DNA of 64,000 nt from Priestia aryabhattai (GCF_023715685.1 NZ_JAMBOQ010000002.1:682001-746000), one strand, 5' to 3'; positions 34,816 to 44,290 are shown, numbered from the stretch's first letter. The notes: generated by a model not told the origin, from the sequence alone. Program-made: numbers and translations.

Positions 34816-34880
34816 GTTTATTATTTATAATAACGTGTACAAACTAAATGTTAAAAAGATTTTATGCGTAGTTCTACATG

Positions 34881-34913
34881 AAAAAAAAGACTCTGAAATC
34901 AGAGTCTTTTTCT
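34881..34913 (-). terminator. terminator of the first csp gene
   Basis: AAAAAGACTCTGA and TCAGAGTCTTTTT form a stem with almost no loop just after the csp stop. It is symmetrical, so it can work on both strands. Confidence 0.8.
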
Positions 34914-34915
34914 AC

Positions 34916-35265
<350 letters not shown>

Positions 35266-35398
35266 GGAATGAAGAAAATTTAACGAAGATGGTTCATTCA
35301 TTTAACGAAAGAAAACGAAAATTATACGAGTGAAAATAAGTAAGAAAGAGCGTATCAGGTCACACTATCTCTATATATAAGAAGAAAGGGGTAGTAAT

Positions 35399-37099
35399 AT
35401 GTTTAAACAGAAAGCTGGAGAAAAACTGATTGAACTGTTAATTGAATGGGGCGTTGATCATATTTACGGCATGCCAGGAGACTCTATTAATTCAATTATT
35501 GAACCGCTTCGCAAAGCCCAGGATAAAATTAAATTTATTCAAGTGAGGCATGAAGAAGCAGGAGCTCTCGCAGCGGCTGCATATGCAAAGCTAACGGGTA
35601 AAATCGGTGTATGCACGGCTATTGCCGGACCGGGAGCGATTCATTTACTGAATGGTTTGTATGATGCAAAATTAGACAAAGCTCCCGTTTTAGCACTTAC
35701 GGGGCAAGTGGAGTCCGATCTTATCGGAAGCGATGCGTTTCAAGAAATTAATTTAGAGCGAATGTTCGATGACGTTGCTGTATATAACCAGCGAATCATG
35801 TCCGCTGAACAGCTTCCCACTGTTGTCAATCAAGCGATTCGAACGGCTTATGCTAAAAAAGGCGTTGCTGTGTTAACCATTCCCGATGATATCCCTCGCT
35901 TTGAAGTCGGATCAGAAGCACGAGAAACATCAAGCATAATCGTTAAACAAGACATTTTTCCGCATAGAGAAGACCTTGAAAAAGCAAAAGATTTGATTGA
36001 TAAAGCGGAAAGTCCGGTTATTTTAGCAGGTCGAGGCACACATGAAATGAGAGAAGAGCTGCTTACGTTTGCAGAAAAAATCGCGGCACCTATTGTCCTT
36101 ACGCTTCCTGGGAAAGGCGCAATCCCGGATGAACATCCATATTGTCTCGGAGGACTTGGATTGATCGGAACAAAGCCAGCGTATGAAGCGATGCAAGAAG
36201 CCGATACGCTCATTATGATTGGAACGTCCTATCCGTTTACAGGCTTTTTACCAGACCATGCGAAAACCATTCATATCGATATTGATCCTGCACAAATTGG
36301 CAAAAGATATCCTGTAGATGCAGGGCTTGCCGGAGAAGCGAAAACAACGATTCAGTGGTTCTTAGAAAACGTTGACCGCTCAGAGCATCGCCAGTTTTTA
36401 GAACAAAGTCAAGCACGTATGAAAAAGTGGTGGAATCAGCTTGATGCACAAGAAGCAAAAGAAAGTGTACCTATCAAGCCTCAGCGAGTGATTCGAGCGC
36501 TTCAGCACGTAGCGGCTGATAACGCGGTCTTGTCTGTAGATGTAGGAAACGTCACAGTATGGATGGCACGTCATTTTCGTATGACAAATCAGCAGTTTGT
36601 GATTTCAAGCTGGCTAGCGACTCTCGGCTGCGGGCTGCCGGGCGCAATTGCTGGAAAAATTGCTTATCCCCAAAAGCAGGTGTTTGCGGTATGTGGAGAC
36701 GGTGGCTTTGCGATGACAATGGCAGATTTTATTACAGCTGTTAAATATGATCTTCCGCTAGTCGTAGTGCTATTTAACAATCATAAAATCGGCATGATTA
36801 AATTTGAACAAGAAGTAATGGGAAATGCTGAATTTGGAACAGATTTAACAAATCCGAATTTTGCTAGGTATGCAGATATTTGCGGAGGTGTTGGCTACCG
36901 AGTGGAAAAGGAAGAAGAGCTGCTGCCGGCTTTTGAAAATGCTGTTAGACAGAACAAGCCGTGCATTATTGATGTAATTGTTGATGCAAATGAAGCGCCT
37001 ATGCCAGCAAAAATTACGCTAGGGCAAGCAACGGGGTATGCCAAGCACATGGTGAAAGAATTGTTTCAAGAAGGAAAGTTGGATTTACCTCCTCTATAA
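35399..37099 (+). CDS. pyruvate oxidase-type ThDP enzyme (YdaP/PoxB-like)
   Basis: 566 residues. ThDP-dependent: the catalytic Glu lies in QVRHEEAGALAAAAYAKLTG (first domain), and the ThDP/Mg motif is GDGGFAMTMADFITAVKYDL with NN at its end. The GMPGDSINSII opening and length fit pyruvate oxidase (pyruvate to acetate or acetyl phosphate, CO2, FADH2 or H2O2) rather than acetolactate synthase. It resembles B. subtilis YdaP, a general-stress (SigB) gene. RBS GAAAGGGG. The repeat that follows gives its terminator. FAD use and quinone linkage are inferred. Confidence 0.88.
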   Translation: MFKQKAGEKLIELLIEWGVDHIYGMPGDSINSIIEPLRKAQDKIKFIQVRHEEAGALAAAAYAKLTGKIGVCTAIAGPGAIHLLNGLYDAKLDKAPVLALTGQVESDLIGSDAFQEINLERMFDDVAVYNQRIMSAEQLPTVVNQAIRTAYAKKGVAVLTIPDDIPRFEVGSEARETSSIIVKQDIFPHREDLEKAKDLIDKAESPVILAGRGTHEMREELLTFAEKIAAPIVLTLPGKGAIPDEHPYCLGGLGLIGTKPAYEAMQEADTLIMIGTSYPFTGFLPDHAKTIHIDIDPAQIGKRYPVDAGLAGEAKTTIQWFLENVDRSEHRQFLEQSQARMKKWWNQLDAQEAKESVPIKPQRVIRALQHVAADNAVLSVDVGNVTVWMARHFRMTNQQFVISSWLATLGCGLPGAIAGKIAYPQKQVFAVCGDGGFAMTMADFITAVKYDLPLVVVLFNNHKIGMIKFEQEVMGNAEFGTDLTNPNFARYADICGGVGYRVEKEEELLPAFENAVRQNKPCIIDVIVDANEAPMPAKITLGQATGYAKHMVKELFQEGKLDLPPL

Positions 37100-37100
37100 A

Positions 37101-37456
37101 AAAGAGGCTGTGACAAAAGTATTTTAGTTGAAGAAAGATCCGAACGATGAATCGAGATTCTTGATTGAGAATCAAATTCGTTCGGATTTTTTATTGGTAT
37201 GGTGAATGTAGGTTTCATGTATGTAGTTACTTCTAGCTGTTGATTGGAGAGCAAGGCGAAGACTCCTGCGGGAAAAGCGGAATAGGTGAGACCCCGCAGG
37301 AGCGTAAGCGACGAGGAGGCTCATCGGCCGCCCGCGGAAAGCGAAGTCTTGCACGGAAATCAACAGCGGTGTACCAAAGTGATCCATACTAGCTCATTTA
37401 TCCCATTTGTTCGTCTCTAGATTGAATTGATTTAGTTATATCTTAATCTCTTTTTA
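37101..37456 (+). repeat. dispersed intergenic repeat, long copy B
   Basis: About 356 bp: outer hairpin (37137-37192, imperfect stem, T-run), ATTGG at 37193-37197, inner module 37198-37425 ending in ATTGA, then ATTGATTTAGTTATATCTTA. Collinear with copy C at 53340; the outer parts match copy A. Confidence 0.85.
37198..37425. repeat. 228-bp inner module of repeat copy B
   Basis: GC-richer than its surroundings. It contains nested inverted repeats: CTGTTGAT with ATCAACAG, and ACTCCTGCGGG with CCCGCAGGAG, so it can fold into a long branched hairpin. No ORF. The same length is found in copy C; it is absent from copy A. Confidence 0.8.
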
Positions 37457-37669
37457 GGGACTATAGTTTATTTAGTTTGATTAACTATAAAATTATTATG
37501 TAAACTTAAATTGTCAAAAATGAAAATAGTTGATATCATATTTTTTTGTAAAGTGGATGAGTAAAAAAACACTGGATTGGATGGTCTTTTTTTATGAAAC
37601 TGCTTTAAGATAAGGGAGATAAAGGATAAACTAATAATAAGAAAGTTTAAATGTAAGGACTGATGCCGC

Positions 37670-39100
37670 ATGAACTGGAGACCAGATCGCGCTAGCAAAA
37701 AAGCGATTTATAAACAAATTGCAGAATATATTGAAAGCTGTATTTCATCGGGAGCTTTTCCGCCGGATTCTATGCTGCCATCAGAACGAACGCTTGCCGC
37801 TGAGCTAAACGTGAACAGAAGCACGGTAGTAGCTGCTTATGAAGAGCTCCAGGCACTTGGAATCGTAGAACGTAAAAAAGGGAGCGGCACGCGAGTTAGT
37901 TCGAGCATCTGGGGAATTTCCCGTAAACGTATTCCAAACTGGGGGAGATATGTAGAAGACGGTTCATTTTTGCCTAATTTGCCGCTCGTACAGCGAATCA
38001 GAAGCGAAGCTTTGCGAACAGATTTTGTGAACTTAGCCAGCGGAGAGTTAGCTCCTAGCTTATTTCCAAGCGAAGATTTTCAGCAAATATTAGCAGGCAT
38101 GCCTTTTAATGAACATTTAGGCTATGATCATCCTCACGGCAATGAACGTTTGCGCGATGCTATTGCTGCTCATGTTCATGAGTACCGGAAAATCTCCACG
38201 GATTCTAATTCTATTTTAATTACATCAGGTGCACAGCAAGCACTTCATTTGATTGTGCAGTGTCTGTTAAAACCAGGGGATGCAGTAGCGATTGAAGATC
38301 CGTCCTATAGCTATTCACTGCCGCTCTTTCAATCAGCAGGTTTACGAACGTTTTTACTGCCTGTAGATAAAAATGGAGCCAACCCGGACGACTTAGTAGA
38401 ATTACATAAAAAGCATCGCATTCGAATGGTTTTTTTAAATCCGTATTATCAAAATCCGACCGGTATTGTGTTATCAGAAGCGCGCCGAAAGCGGTTTTTA
38501 GAGCTTTCTTCAGAATATGGCATTCCGCTTATTGAAGATGATCCTTATTCACTCACAGCATTTGATGGCAATGTACATCAAACGCTGAAATCGATGGACG
38601 AGAACGGAAATGTCCTCTATATCAGCTCGCTTTCTAAAATTGTTGCATCAGGCCTTCGAATTGGCTGGATTGTGGGGCCAGAGCAAGTGATTCAGCGCCT
38701 GGCAGATGCTAAGCAGCAAATTGACTTTGGTCACAGCATCTTTCCCCAGTGGATTGCTTATCAATTCTTAAATTCTCCTACGTTTTCTTCTCATATCGAA
38801 AAGCTTAGACAAGAGCTCAAAAAGCAAGAGTATGCTCTGTCGTCTAGCCTGCACGAATTGCTCGGATCAAAAGTATCTTTCGATTCGCCTCAAGGCGGGA
38901 TTCACTTATGGTGCAAAGTGAATCAGCCGGTCGATGATTATCGTCTATTGGAAGAATCACTTAAAAAAGGAGTGGCTTTTGTTCCAGGAAGCGTGCTGAG
39001 TTCTCAAAGCGGAGCTATTCGCTTTACGTTTGGCAGAGGGGAAGAAGAGGTCATTCGAGAAGGAATTGAACGTTTTGCCAGCGCGCTAGAGAGTCTGTAA
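37670..39100 (+). CDS. MocR-type regulator (GntR HTH plus aminotransferase domain)
   Basis: 476 residues. N-terminal GntR winged helix (IYKQIAEYIESCISSGAF, LPSERTLAAELNVNRSTVVA), linker, then a fold-type-I aminotransferase domain with NPYYQNPTGIVLSE and PLP-binding K323 in YISSLSKIVASGLRIGW. MocR proteins such as PdxR and GabR sense PLP or amino-acid adducts. ATG 37670 after AAGGACTGATGCCGC. No divergently transcribed pdxS or gabT lies next to it, so the target is unknown. Family call is firm. Confidence 0.9.
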   Translation: MNWRPDRASKKAIYKQIAEYIESCISSGAFPPDSMLPSERTLAAELNVNRSTVVAAYEELQALGIVERKKGSGTRVSSSIWGISRKRIPNWGRYVEDGSFLPNLPLVQRIRSEALRTDFVNLASGELAPSLFPSEDFQQILAGMPFNEHLGYDHPHGNERLRDAIAAHVHEYRKISTDSNSILITSGAQQALHLIVQCLLKPGDAVAIEDPSYSYSLPLFQSAGLRTFLLPVDKNGANPDDLVELHKKHRIRMVFLNPYYQNPTGIVLSEARRKRFLELSSEYGIPLIEDDPYSLTAFDGNVHQTLKSMDENGNVLYISSLSKIVASGLRIGWIVGPEQVIQRLADAKQQIDFGHSIFPQWIAYQFLNSPTFSSHIEKLRQELKKQEYALSSSLHELLGSKVSFDSPQGGIHLWCKVNQPVDDYRLLEESLKKGVAFVPGSVLSSQSGAIRFTFGRGEEEVIREGIERFASALESL

Positions 39101-39159
39101 TAGCTATAAACATAGATAAACGTGCCGGATGAAAGTTTTATTTTATTATTTCGTATAGA

Positions 39160-39248
39160 TTGTTGGGATCTTGTGCTATACTAAGAGTACCATTAACTTT
39201 ACTTCTGTATTTGTACCGACTGGCCCTGTTGAAAAACAGGGCTTTTTT
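39160..39248 (+). terminator. terminator, possibly of a short RNA
   Basis: GCCCTGTT (39223-39230) pairs with AACAGGGC (39235-39242), followed by TTTTTT. TATACT at about 39176-39181 precedes it and could be a -10, but no good -35 is seen. Either it is the distant terminator of the MocR gene or it ends an independent RNA of about 65 nt. Confidence 0.5.
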
Positions 39249-39262
39249 GTGTTTGTACACAA

Positions 39263-39293
39263 AAAAACAGATCCTTTAAAGGATCTGTTTTTG
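39263..39293 (-). terminator. terminator of the second csp gene
   Basis: AAAAACAGATCC pairs perfectly with GGATCTGTTTTT around TTTAAA; symmetrical. Confidence 0.8.
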
Positions 39294-39307
39294 ATATGTT
39301 GTGTTTC

Positions 39308-39650
<343 letters not shown>

Positions 39651-39856
39651 GCGCTTCATTTAAAAATCATTCGTATTTTTTTGACAATTTTTTTACAAGC
39701 CATGTCTAAAAAATGTCACATTTTGAACATTTTAGAAAGGCTATTCTTTGTATTCGCTTTTATTGTAGTTATATAATAATGAAAATATGCTTTTTCTAAA
39801 GATAGACGACAAGTATAAGAAACATACATACTGCGTACTGAAATGGAGTGGTAAAG

Positions 39857-40735
39857 ATGAAAGTGGGTTTAATTGGTTTAGGAAATATGGGATTACCGAT
39901 GGCGGAAAATATGATAAAAGCGGGTCATGAACTTGTGATTTATAACCGGACTGCTTCAAAGGCGGAAAGTCTTGTGAAAAAAGGAGCAAAGGTTGTGGAG
40001 ACACCTGCTCAAGCAGCACAAGAAGCGAATCTTGTCTTTACGATTCTTTCAAATGATGAGGCTTTAGAAGAAGTAACGCTGTCACAAGATGGTATACTTG
40101 CAGGTTTGAAAGAAGGCGGTATTCACGTCTCTGTGAGTACCATTAGCGTAGATCTTTCGGAAAAATTAACAAGCGCACATGCTGCATCAAGACAGCATTT
40201 TGTCGCTGCGACTGTTTTAGGTCGCCCCGAAGCAGCAGCAGCTGCTGCTCTCAAAGTAATAGTGGCAGGTAATAAAGAGGCAAGAGAGCATGTTTGGCCA
40301 ATATTTGAAGCGATTGGTCAAACTATTTTTACTGTAGGAGACGAGCCTTACTTATCAAATGTAGCTAAGCTTGGCAATAACTTTTTATTAGTATCGATGT
40401 TAGAAGCAATTTCTGAAGCAGTGGTAATGGTAGAGCAGTATGGCATGCAAGCCGAGCAGTTTCTTGAAGTGGTCAATAGCTTATTTGCATCTCCTGTGTA
40501 TAAAAATTACGGCAATTTAATTGCCAAAAGAGACTTTGATCCAGCCGGGTTCAAGCTGGAGCTTGGACTAAAAGATGTAAACCTGGCTATCGATGCAGCA
40601 AAAAAAGTGTCCGCTCCGCTTCCGTTAGGAGAGCTTGTGAAAGGTCATTATGAACAAGGAATCGAAAATGGCTGGGGTCATTTAGACTGGTCCGCTTTAG
40701 TAAAAACAGTTGAAGCTCTAAAAAAAGATAACTAA
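39857..40735 (+). CDS. NAD(P)-dependent beta-hydroxyacid dehydrogenase family protein
   Basis: 292-residue cytoplasmic oxidoreductase of the 3-hydroxyisobutyrate/6-phosphogluconate dehydrogenase superfamily. Seen: GLIGLGNMGLPMAENM (Rossmann loop), the NR after strand 2 (IYNRTASKA) suggesting NADP preference, KLGNNFLLVSMLEAISEAVV with the catalytic Lys, and a C-terminal LKDVNLAIDAA. The substrate-binding signature usually read GxVSGG is replaced by ATVLGRPEAAAA, the layout of the glyoxylate/succinic semialdehyde reductase-like and imine-reductase-like branch. ATG 39857 has GGAG 8 bases before. Substrate unknown. Confidence 0.85.
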   Translation: MKVGLIGLGNMGLPMAENMIKAGHELVIYNRTASKAESLVKKGAKVVETPAQAAQEANLVFTILSNDEALEEVTLSQDGILAGLKEGGIHVSVSTISVDLSEKLTSAHAASRQHFVAATVLGRPEAAAAAALKVIVAGNKEAREHVWPIFEAIGQTIFTVGDEPYLSNVAKLGNNFLLVSMLEAISEAVVMVEQYGMQAEQFLEVVNSLFASPVYKNYGNLIAKRDFDPAGFKLELGLKDVNLAIDAAKKVSAPLPLGELVKGHYEQGIENGWGHLDWSALVKTVEALKKDN

Positions 40736-40758
40736 AAAGACGAAAAGGAGTGCAGCCA

Positions 40759-41553
40759 GTGAAAGCGAAAGGAAAGTGGGTATGGATTGTATCCTTTATT
40801 TCGATTATTTCGTGTCTGCTGTTTGCAGCAGGGCTTGGAATGTCTATTTATAACTATGTTAGCGCCTCAAAAGCCAGCGTAAGGGAAATGCCAAAGCCGA
40901 AGCAGGAAACAAGCAGCAGTACCAAAAGCACAAAAGAATATACGATTGTCGCTTTAGGAGATTCACTGACAAGAGGAACGGGAGATGCAGCGGGAAAAGG
41001 ATACGTTGGGTATTTAAAAGACAATCTTGAAGAAAAAACGAAGAAGAAAATTCTGCTAAGTAACTTTGGAATAAAAGGTCAAACCTCTTCGCAGCTGGCA
41101 AGTCAAGTACAGCAGCAGCAAATTCAGCGGCAGATTAAGTCTGCAGATACCGTGTTGATTACCATCGGAGGAAATGACTTATTTCAAGGCGGCCAAACGC
41201 TGCAAAACTTAAATAAAAGCAATATTCAAAAATTAGAAAATGACTATTTAAAAAACGTAGACAGCATCTTAAAAAGCATCCGGTCGGCAAATAAAGACGC
41301 GACGATTTATTTAATTGGTTTATATAATCCGTTTAGTAACCTGCAAGACGCGAAAGCCACAACAGCTATTGTACGAGAATGGAATTACAATAGCAGTGAA
41401 TTAAGTGCTAATTATAAGCAAACTGTTTTTGTTCCGACTTTTGATTTGTTTCAGCTAAAGGTAGACGACTACTTATATACCGATAAATTTCATCCGAATG
41501 CAAAAGGCTATAAGCTTATTGCAGAACGTGTAGCATCGCTTATTACGTGGTAA
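40759..41553 (+). CDS. membrane-anchored SGNH/GDSL hydrolase
   Basis: 264 residues. N-terminal anchor WVWIVSFISIISCLLFAAGL, then an extracytoplasmic SGNH domain. Block I ALGDSLTRG (S69), block III IGGND, and block V DKFHPNAKGY (D242, H245) give a complete catalytic set. GTG 40759 is chosen, with AAAAGGAG 8 bases upstream. It is 13 bases before the ABC ATPase and so belongs to that operon. An esterase acting on lipid or acylated wall polymer is inferred, as for B. subtilis YpmR-like proteins. Confidence 0.85.
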   Translation: MKAKGKWVWIVSFISIISCLLFAAGLGMSIYNYVSASKASVREMPKPKQETSSSTKSTKEYTIVALGDSLTRGTGDAAGKGYVGYLKDNLEEKTKKKILLSNFGIKGQTSSQLASQVQQQQIQRQIKSADTVLITIGGNDLFQGGQTLQNLNKSNIQKLENDYLKNVDSILKSIRSANKDATIYLIGLYNPFSNLQDAKATTAIVREWNYNSSELSANYKQTVFVPTFDLFQLKVDDYLYTDKFHPNAKGYKLIAERVASLITW

Positions 41554-41566
41554 GGGAGGGAATGAT

Positions 41567-42478
41567 ATGAGTGAAGTAACACTTTCAGTAACAGGACTCA
41601 GAAAAGCAATAGGAAAACGTGAAATCATCAAAAATATTGATTTTGAACTAAAAAGAGGCGAAGTATTCGGTTTTTTAGGACCAAATGGAGCCGGCAAAAC
41701 GACAACCATTCGAATGCTTGTCGGCTTGATTCGTCCGACGTCTGGTTCGATTTCTATTTGTGGATACAGTGTATCCAAGCAGTTTACAAAAGCGATGGAG
41801 CATATCGGCTGTATTGTTGAAAATCCTGAGCTGTATCCATACTTAAGCGGCTGGGAAAATCTCCAGCATTTTTCACGCATGATTCCTTCTATGACGGAAG
41901 ACCGTATTCACGAAGTTGTGGAATTAGTTGGCTTACAAGAGCGTATCCACGACTTAGTTCGCACGTATTCGTTAGGCATGAGGCAGCGTTTAGGAATTGC
42001 GCAAGCGCTTCTCGGAAAGCCAAAAGTGCTCATTTTAGATGAGCCAACGAACGGACTCGACCCATCTGGGATTCGAGACATGCGTAAATTCATTCGCTTT
42101 TTAGCTGAAAGTGAAGGCCTAAGCGTCTTAGTATCGAGTCATTTGCTGAGTGAGATTCAGCTGATGTGTGACCGAGTAGCGATTATTGCAAAAGGGGAAG
42201 TTATTCACACAGAATCGGTGAAGACCCTGTTAACCCAGCAAGAGCGCTTACTGTGGAAGCTAGATCCGCAGCCTGCAGGAATAGACGTCTTAAAACAAGT
42301 GACGGACTTTGTGCAAGTGCAGGGAGAATACGTCACGACGTTTTATGAAGAAGCTGAAGTCGGAGAGTGGAACAAACAGCTCATTCAAGCAGGAGTAACG
42401 GTAAAAGAAATGAATCGAAAGCTTCCAACTCTTGAAGATTTATTTATCGAAATGACAGGAGGGGAATCGATTGATTAG
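41567..42478 (+). CDS. ABC transporter ATP-binding protein (BcrA/CcmA type)
   Basis: 303 residues. Walker A GPNGAGKTT, signature YSLGMRQRLGIAQAL, Walker B VLILDEPTNGLDP and the switch His in SSHLL are all intact. The C-terminal extension (about 80 residues) is typical of the drug-export/Nat-type subfamily. ATG after TAAGGGAGGGAATGAT. It overlaps the permease by 8 bases. Substrate unknown; the GDSL enzyme in front suggests a lipid or envelope role. Confidence 0.9.
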   Translation: MSEVTLSVTGLRKAIGKREIIKNIDFELKRGEVFGFLGPNGAGKTTTIRMLVGLIRPTSGSISICGYSVSKQFTKAMEHIGCIVENPELYPYLSGWENLQHFSRMIPSMTEDRIHEVVELVGLQERIHDLVRTYSLGMRQRLGIAQALLGKPKVLILDEPTNGLDPSGIRDMRKFIRFLAESEGLSVLVSSHLLSEIQLMCDRVAIIAKGEVIHTESVKTLLTQQERLLWKLDPQPAGIDVLKQVTDFVQVQGEYVTTFYEEAEVGEWNKQLIQAGVTVKEMNRKLPTLEDLFIEMTGGESID

Positions 42479-43451
42479 TTTGGTTCAAAATGAAATGATC
42501 AAGCTCGTTCGAAAAAAACGGCTGTTAATCGTTACCCTTATTATGGGCGTTTTAATTTCAATGTTCACCTATGCTCAGCTTCGCGAAACGCAGCGCCTTC
42601 AAGAAAAGCTAGGAACGACCGATTGGCGCAATACGCTACAGCAAGAAATTATCGATACGCAAAACCGGTTGAGTGGAAGCCAAATTTCAGATGATTGGCG
42701 CAAGCAGCTTGAAATTCGCGTGGCGCAGCAGCAGTATTACTTAGATAATGATATCAACCATTCAGAACCGGGAGCACCGACTTTTGTGCGAGGGTTCATT
42801 GAAAACGCCATTCAGCTTTTGCTGCCGCTGATGATTATGATTATTGCAGCGGATTTAGTGTCTTCAGAGTACAGCTTGGGATCCATCAAGGTCCTGTTAA
42901 CGAGGCCTGTGAAACGGTGGAAAATCCTGCTTAGCAAATATATCACGCTCGTCATGTCCGTCTCATTTTTAATTTTAATGTTTGGCGTTTTGTCGTATCT
43001 CATTTCTGGCATTGTATTTGGATTTAAAGGCTGGACAGCTCCCATTCTTACGGGATTTAGCGTGCAGGGAAATGACTTGAATACAGCGGACGTCCATTTA
43101 ATTTCGCAGTGGAAATATATTTTAATGGAGTTTGGCCTTGCTTGGTTTGTGTCACTTGTTGTTGGAACGCTTGCTTTTATGCTGTCTGTTTTAATTAAAA
43201 GTACAGCTGCTGGTATGGGTGTGATGCTTGCTTGTTTGATTGCAGGTACGATTTTAAGCAGCATGGTTTCTTCGTGGCACTCGGCTAAGTACTTGTTTAT
43301 GGTCAATTTAAATTTAACTTCTTACCTGCAAGGCACAGTTCCTCCAACTGAAGGAATGACGTTAGGGTTTTCCCTGCTTGTTTTAACCATTTGGGGACTT
43401 GCCGGGCTGCTCGTGTCGTTTCTTGTGTTCACAAAAAAAGATGTGTACTAA
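42471..43451 (+). CDS. ABC transporter permease (ABC-2 type)
   Basis: 326 residues. TTG start 42471 within the end of the ATPase gene, after GGAGGGG. Helix 1 IVTLIMGVLISMFTYA is followed by an external loop of about 90 residues, then five helices (LLPLMIMIIAADLVSSEYSL, YITLVMSVSFLILMFGVLSY, WFVSLVVGTLAFMLSVLIKS and others). SSEYSLGSIKVLLTRP is typical of ABC-2 permeases. It forms the transporter with the preceding ATPase. Confidence 0.88.
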   Translation: MISLVQNEMIKLVRKKRLLIVTLIMGVLISMFTYAQLRETQRLQEKLGTTDWRNTLQQEIIDTQNRLSGSQISDDWRKQLEIRVAQQQYYLDNDINHSEPGAPTFVRGFIENAIQLLLPLMIMIIAADLVSSEYSLGSIKVLLTRPVKRWKILLSKYITLVMSVSFLILMFGVLSYLISGIVFGFKGWTAPILTGFSVQGNDLNTADVHLISQWKYILMEFGLAWFVSLVVGTLAFMLSVLIKSTAAGMGVMLACLIAGTILSSMVSSWHSAKYLFMVNLNLTSYLQGTVPPTEGMTLGFSLLVLTIWGLAGLLVSFLVFTKKDVY

Positions 43452-43462
43452 TTCCGTATAAG

Positions 43463-43492
43463 TTGACGATGCTTAGGAACGTACGTTATGAT
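43463..43492 (+). promoter_or_regulatory. putative promoter of the Mn riboswitch transcript
   Basis: TTGACG (43463-43468), 18-nt spacer and TATGAT (43487-43492), starting only 12 bases after the permease stop and about 20 bases before the aptamer. It makes the riboswitch an independent unit. Confidence 0.6.
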
Positions 43493-43516
43493 TGTTTTAA
43501 CAAAAAATGCTGTTTT

Positions 43517-43676
43517 GCTCAAAGGGGAGTAGCTCTTGCAGTAAAGTCGTCATTTCGAGATTGTTATCTCCGGCTTTATTGACAATGCAAATTGTTAGCG
43601 AGACCTTTGCCAATGTTACCATTGGTAAAGGTCTGGATAAAAACACCTTTACCAGATGTGATAAAGGTGTTTTTTG
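43517..43676 (+). ncRNA. yybP-ykoY manganese riboswitch with intrinsic-terminator platform
   Basis: The conserved yybP-ykoY elements are present: CAAAGGGGAGTAGC (from 43520) and GCGAGACCTTTGCC (to 43611). P1 pairs CAAAGG (43520-43525) with CCTTTG (43604-43609). Expression platform: GACCTTTGCCAATG (43602-43615) can instead pair with CATTGGTAAAGGTC (43620-43633). TGGTAAAGGT (43623-43632) is also perfectly complementary to ACCTTTACCA (43645-43654), an antiterminator. AACACCTTTA/TAAAGGTGTT (43642-43671) plus T-run is the terminator. Mn2+ stabilising P1 would free the antiterminator, so an ON switch is inferred. Confidence 0.88.
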
Positions 43677-43705
43677 TTATTTCAAAATGAGAGAGGAGCT
43701 TAAAA

Positions 43706-43816
43706 ATGTCAAAACTATCGAGACTGTTAAAAAGCCCCGCTGTAAAAAAAGGAATAAAAAAAGCTGTACCAATTATTATGAAAGAGTTAAAGAAACGAAA
43801 ATCGAAAAGAAGATAG
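43706..43816 (+). CDS. 36-residue cationic small protein downstream of the Mn riboswitch
   Basis: ATG 43706 lies 7 bases after AGAGGAG and only 30 bases past the riboswitch terminator, so it is the first gene under its control. The product begins MSKLSRLLKSPAVKKGIKKA and ends in KKRKSKRR. It has 14 Lys/Arg and one acidic residue, and the central part can form an amphipathic helix. No signal peptide and no family I recognise. It is followed after 27 bases by the YybP-like lipoprotein. A manganese-related job is inferred from the switch; a nucleic-acid-binding or membrane-active peptide are alternatives. Confidence 0.7.
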   Translation: MSKLSRLLKSPAVKKGIKKAVPIIMKELKKRKSKRR

Positions 43817-43843
43817 CAGAAAATGAGAAAGGTTGAGTGCTAA

Positions 43844-44290
43844 GTGAAAAAGTGGATGCTAGTGATATCAACTGTTGTTCTTTTTATGGTCGGCGGCTGT
43901 TCTTTTCTTGAAGATACAAGCAGTACCCTGACCTATGCAAACGATGCAAAAGATTACGTTAGTGAAGCACAAAAGTTTGCTGAAGAAATACCGCCCCTAG
44001 CGGAAAAAGCTATCAATGACGACGAAGCAATGAAAAAGCTGGAGCAAAAGCTGCAGGAAATGAAAGGGAAAGCTGAAGAATTTAATAAAACAAAAGCTCC
44101 TGACATCGCTTCTGATGTGCATGATCAGCTTGTTCAACAAAACGAAAAGATCATTAGTGGAATTGAAACGTATGAAGCAAATATAAAGAATGGCAGCTTA
44201 AATCCAGAAGCGCTAAAAAACAGTGAATTATTTCAATCAATTCAAGATGTATCAAGTATTATGAACCAAATTAAAGAATTGACTCAGTAA
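43844..44290 (+). CDS. yybP: DUF6376 / YybP-like lipoprotein
   Basis: 148-residue lipoprotein: signal peptide MKKWMLVISTVVLFMVGGC with lipobox VGGC, Cys19 the lipidated residue. The mature part is helical and acidic (LTYANDAKDYVSEAQKFAEE, EEFNKTKAPDIASDVHDQLV), matching DUF6376. B. subtilis yybP, the gene that gave this riboswitch its name, encodes a protein of the same size, so orthology is likely but recalled from memory. GTG 43844 follows AGAAAGG. Manganese-induced expression is inferred from the riboswitch; function unknown. Confidence 0.75.
   Translation: MKKWMLVISTVVLFMVGGCSFLEDTSSTLTYANDAKDYVSEAQKFAEEIPPLAEKAINDDEAMKKLEQKLQEMKGKAEEFNKTKAPDIASDVHDQLVQQNEKIISGIETYEANIKNGSLNPEALKNSELFQSIQDVSSIMNQIKELTQ

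Noticed and set aside
37172-37387. 71-codon frame inside repeat copy B
   Set aside because: Frame lies in the inverted-repeat module; no RBS, and its pattern follows the palindromes rather than a protein.
43391-43836. Overlapping open frames of 63 and 109 codons across the riboswitch
   Set aside because: They run through the structured yybP-ykoY RNA and terminator, have no RBS, and end out of frame with the real small gene at 43706.
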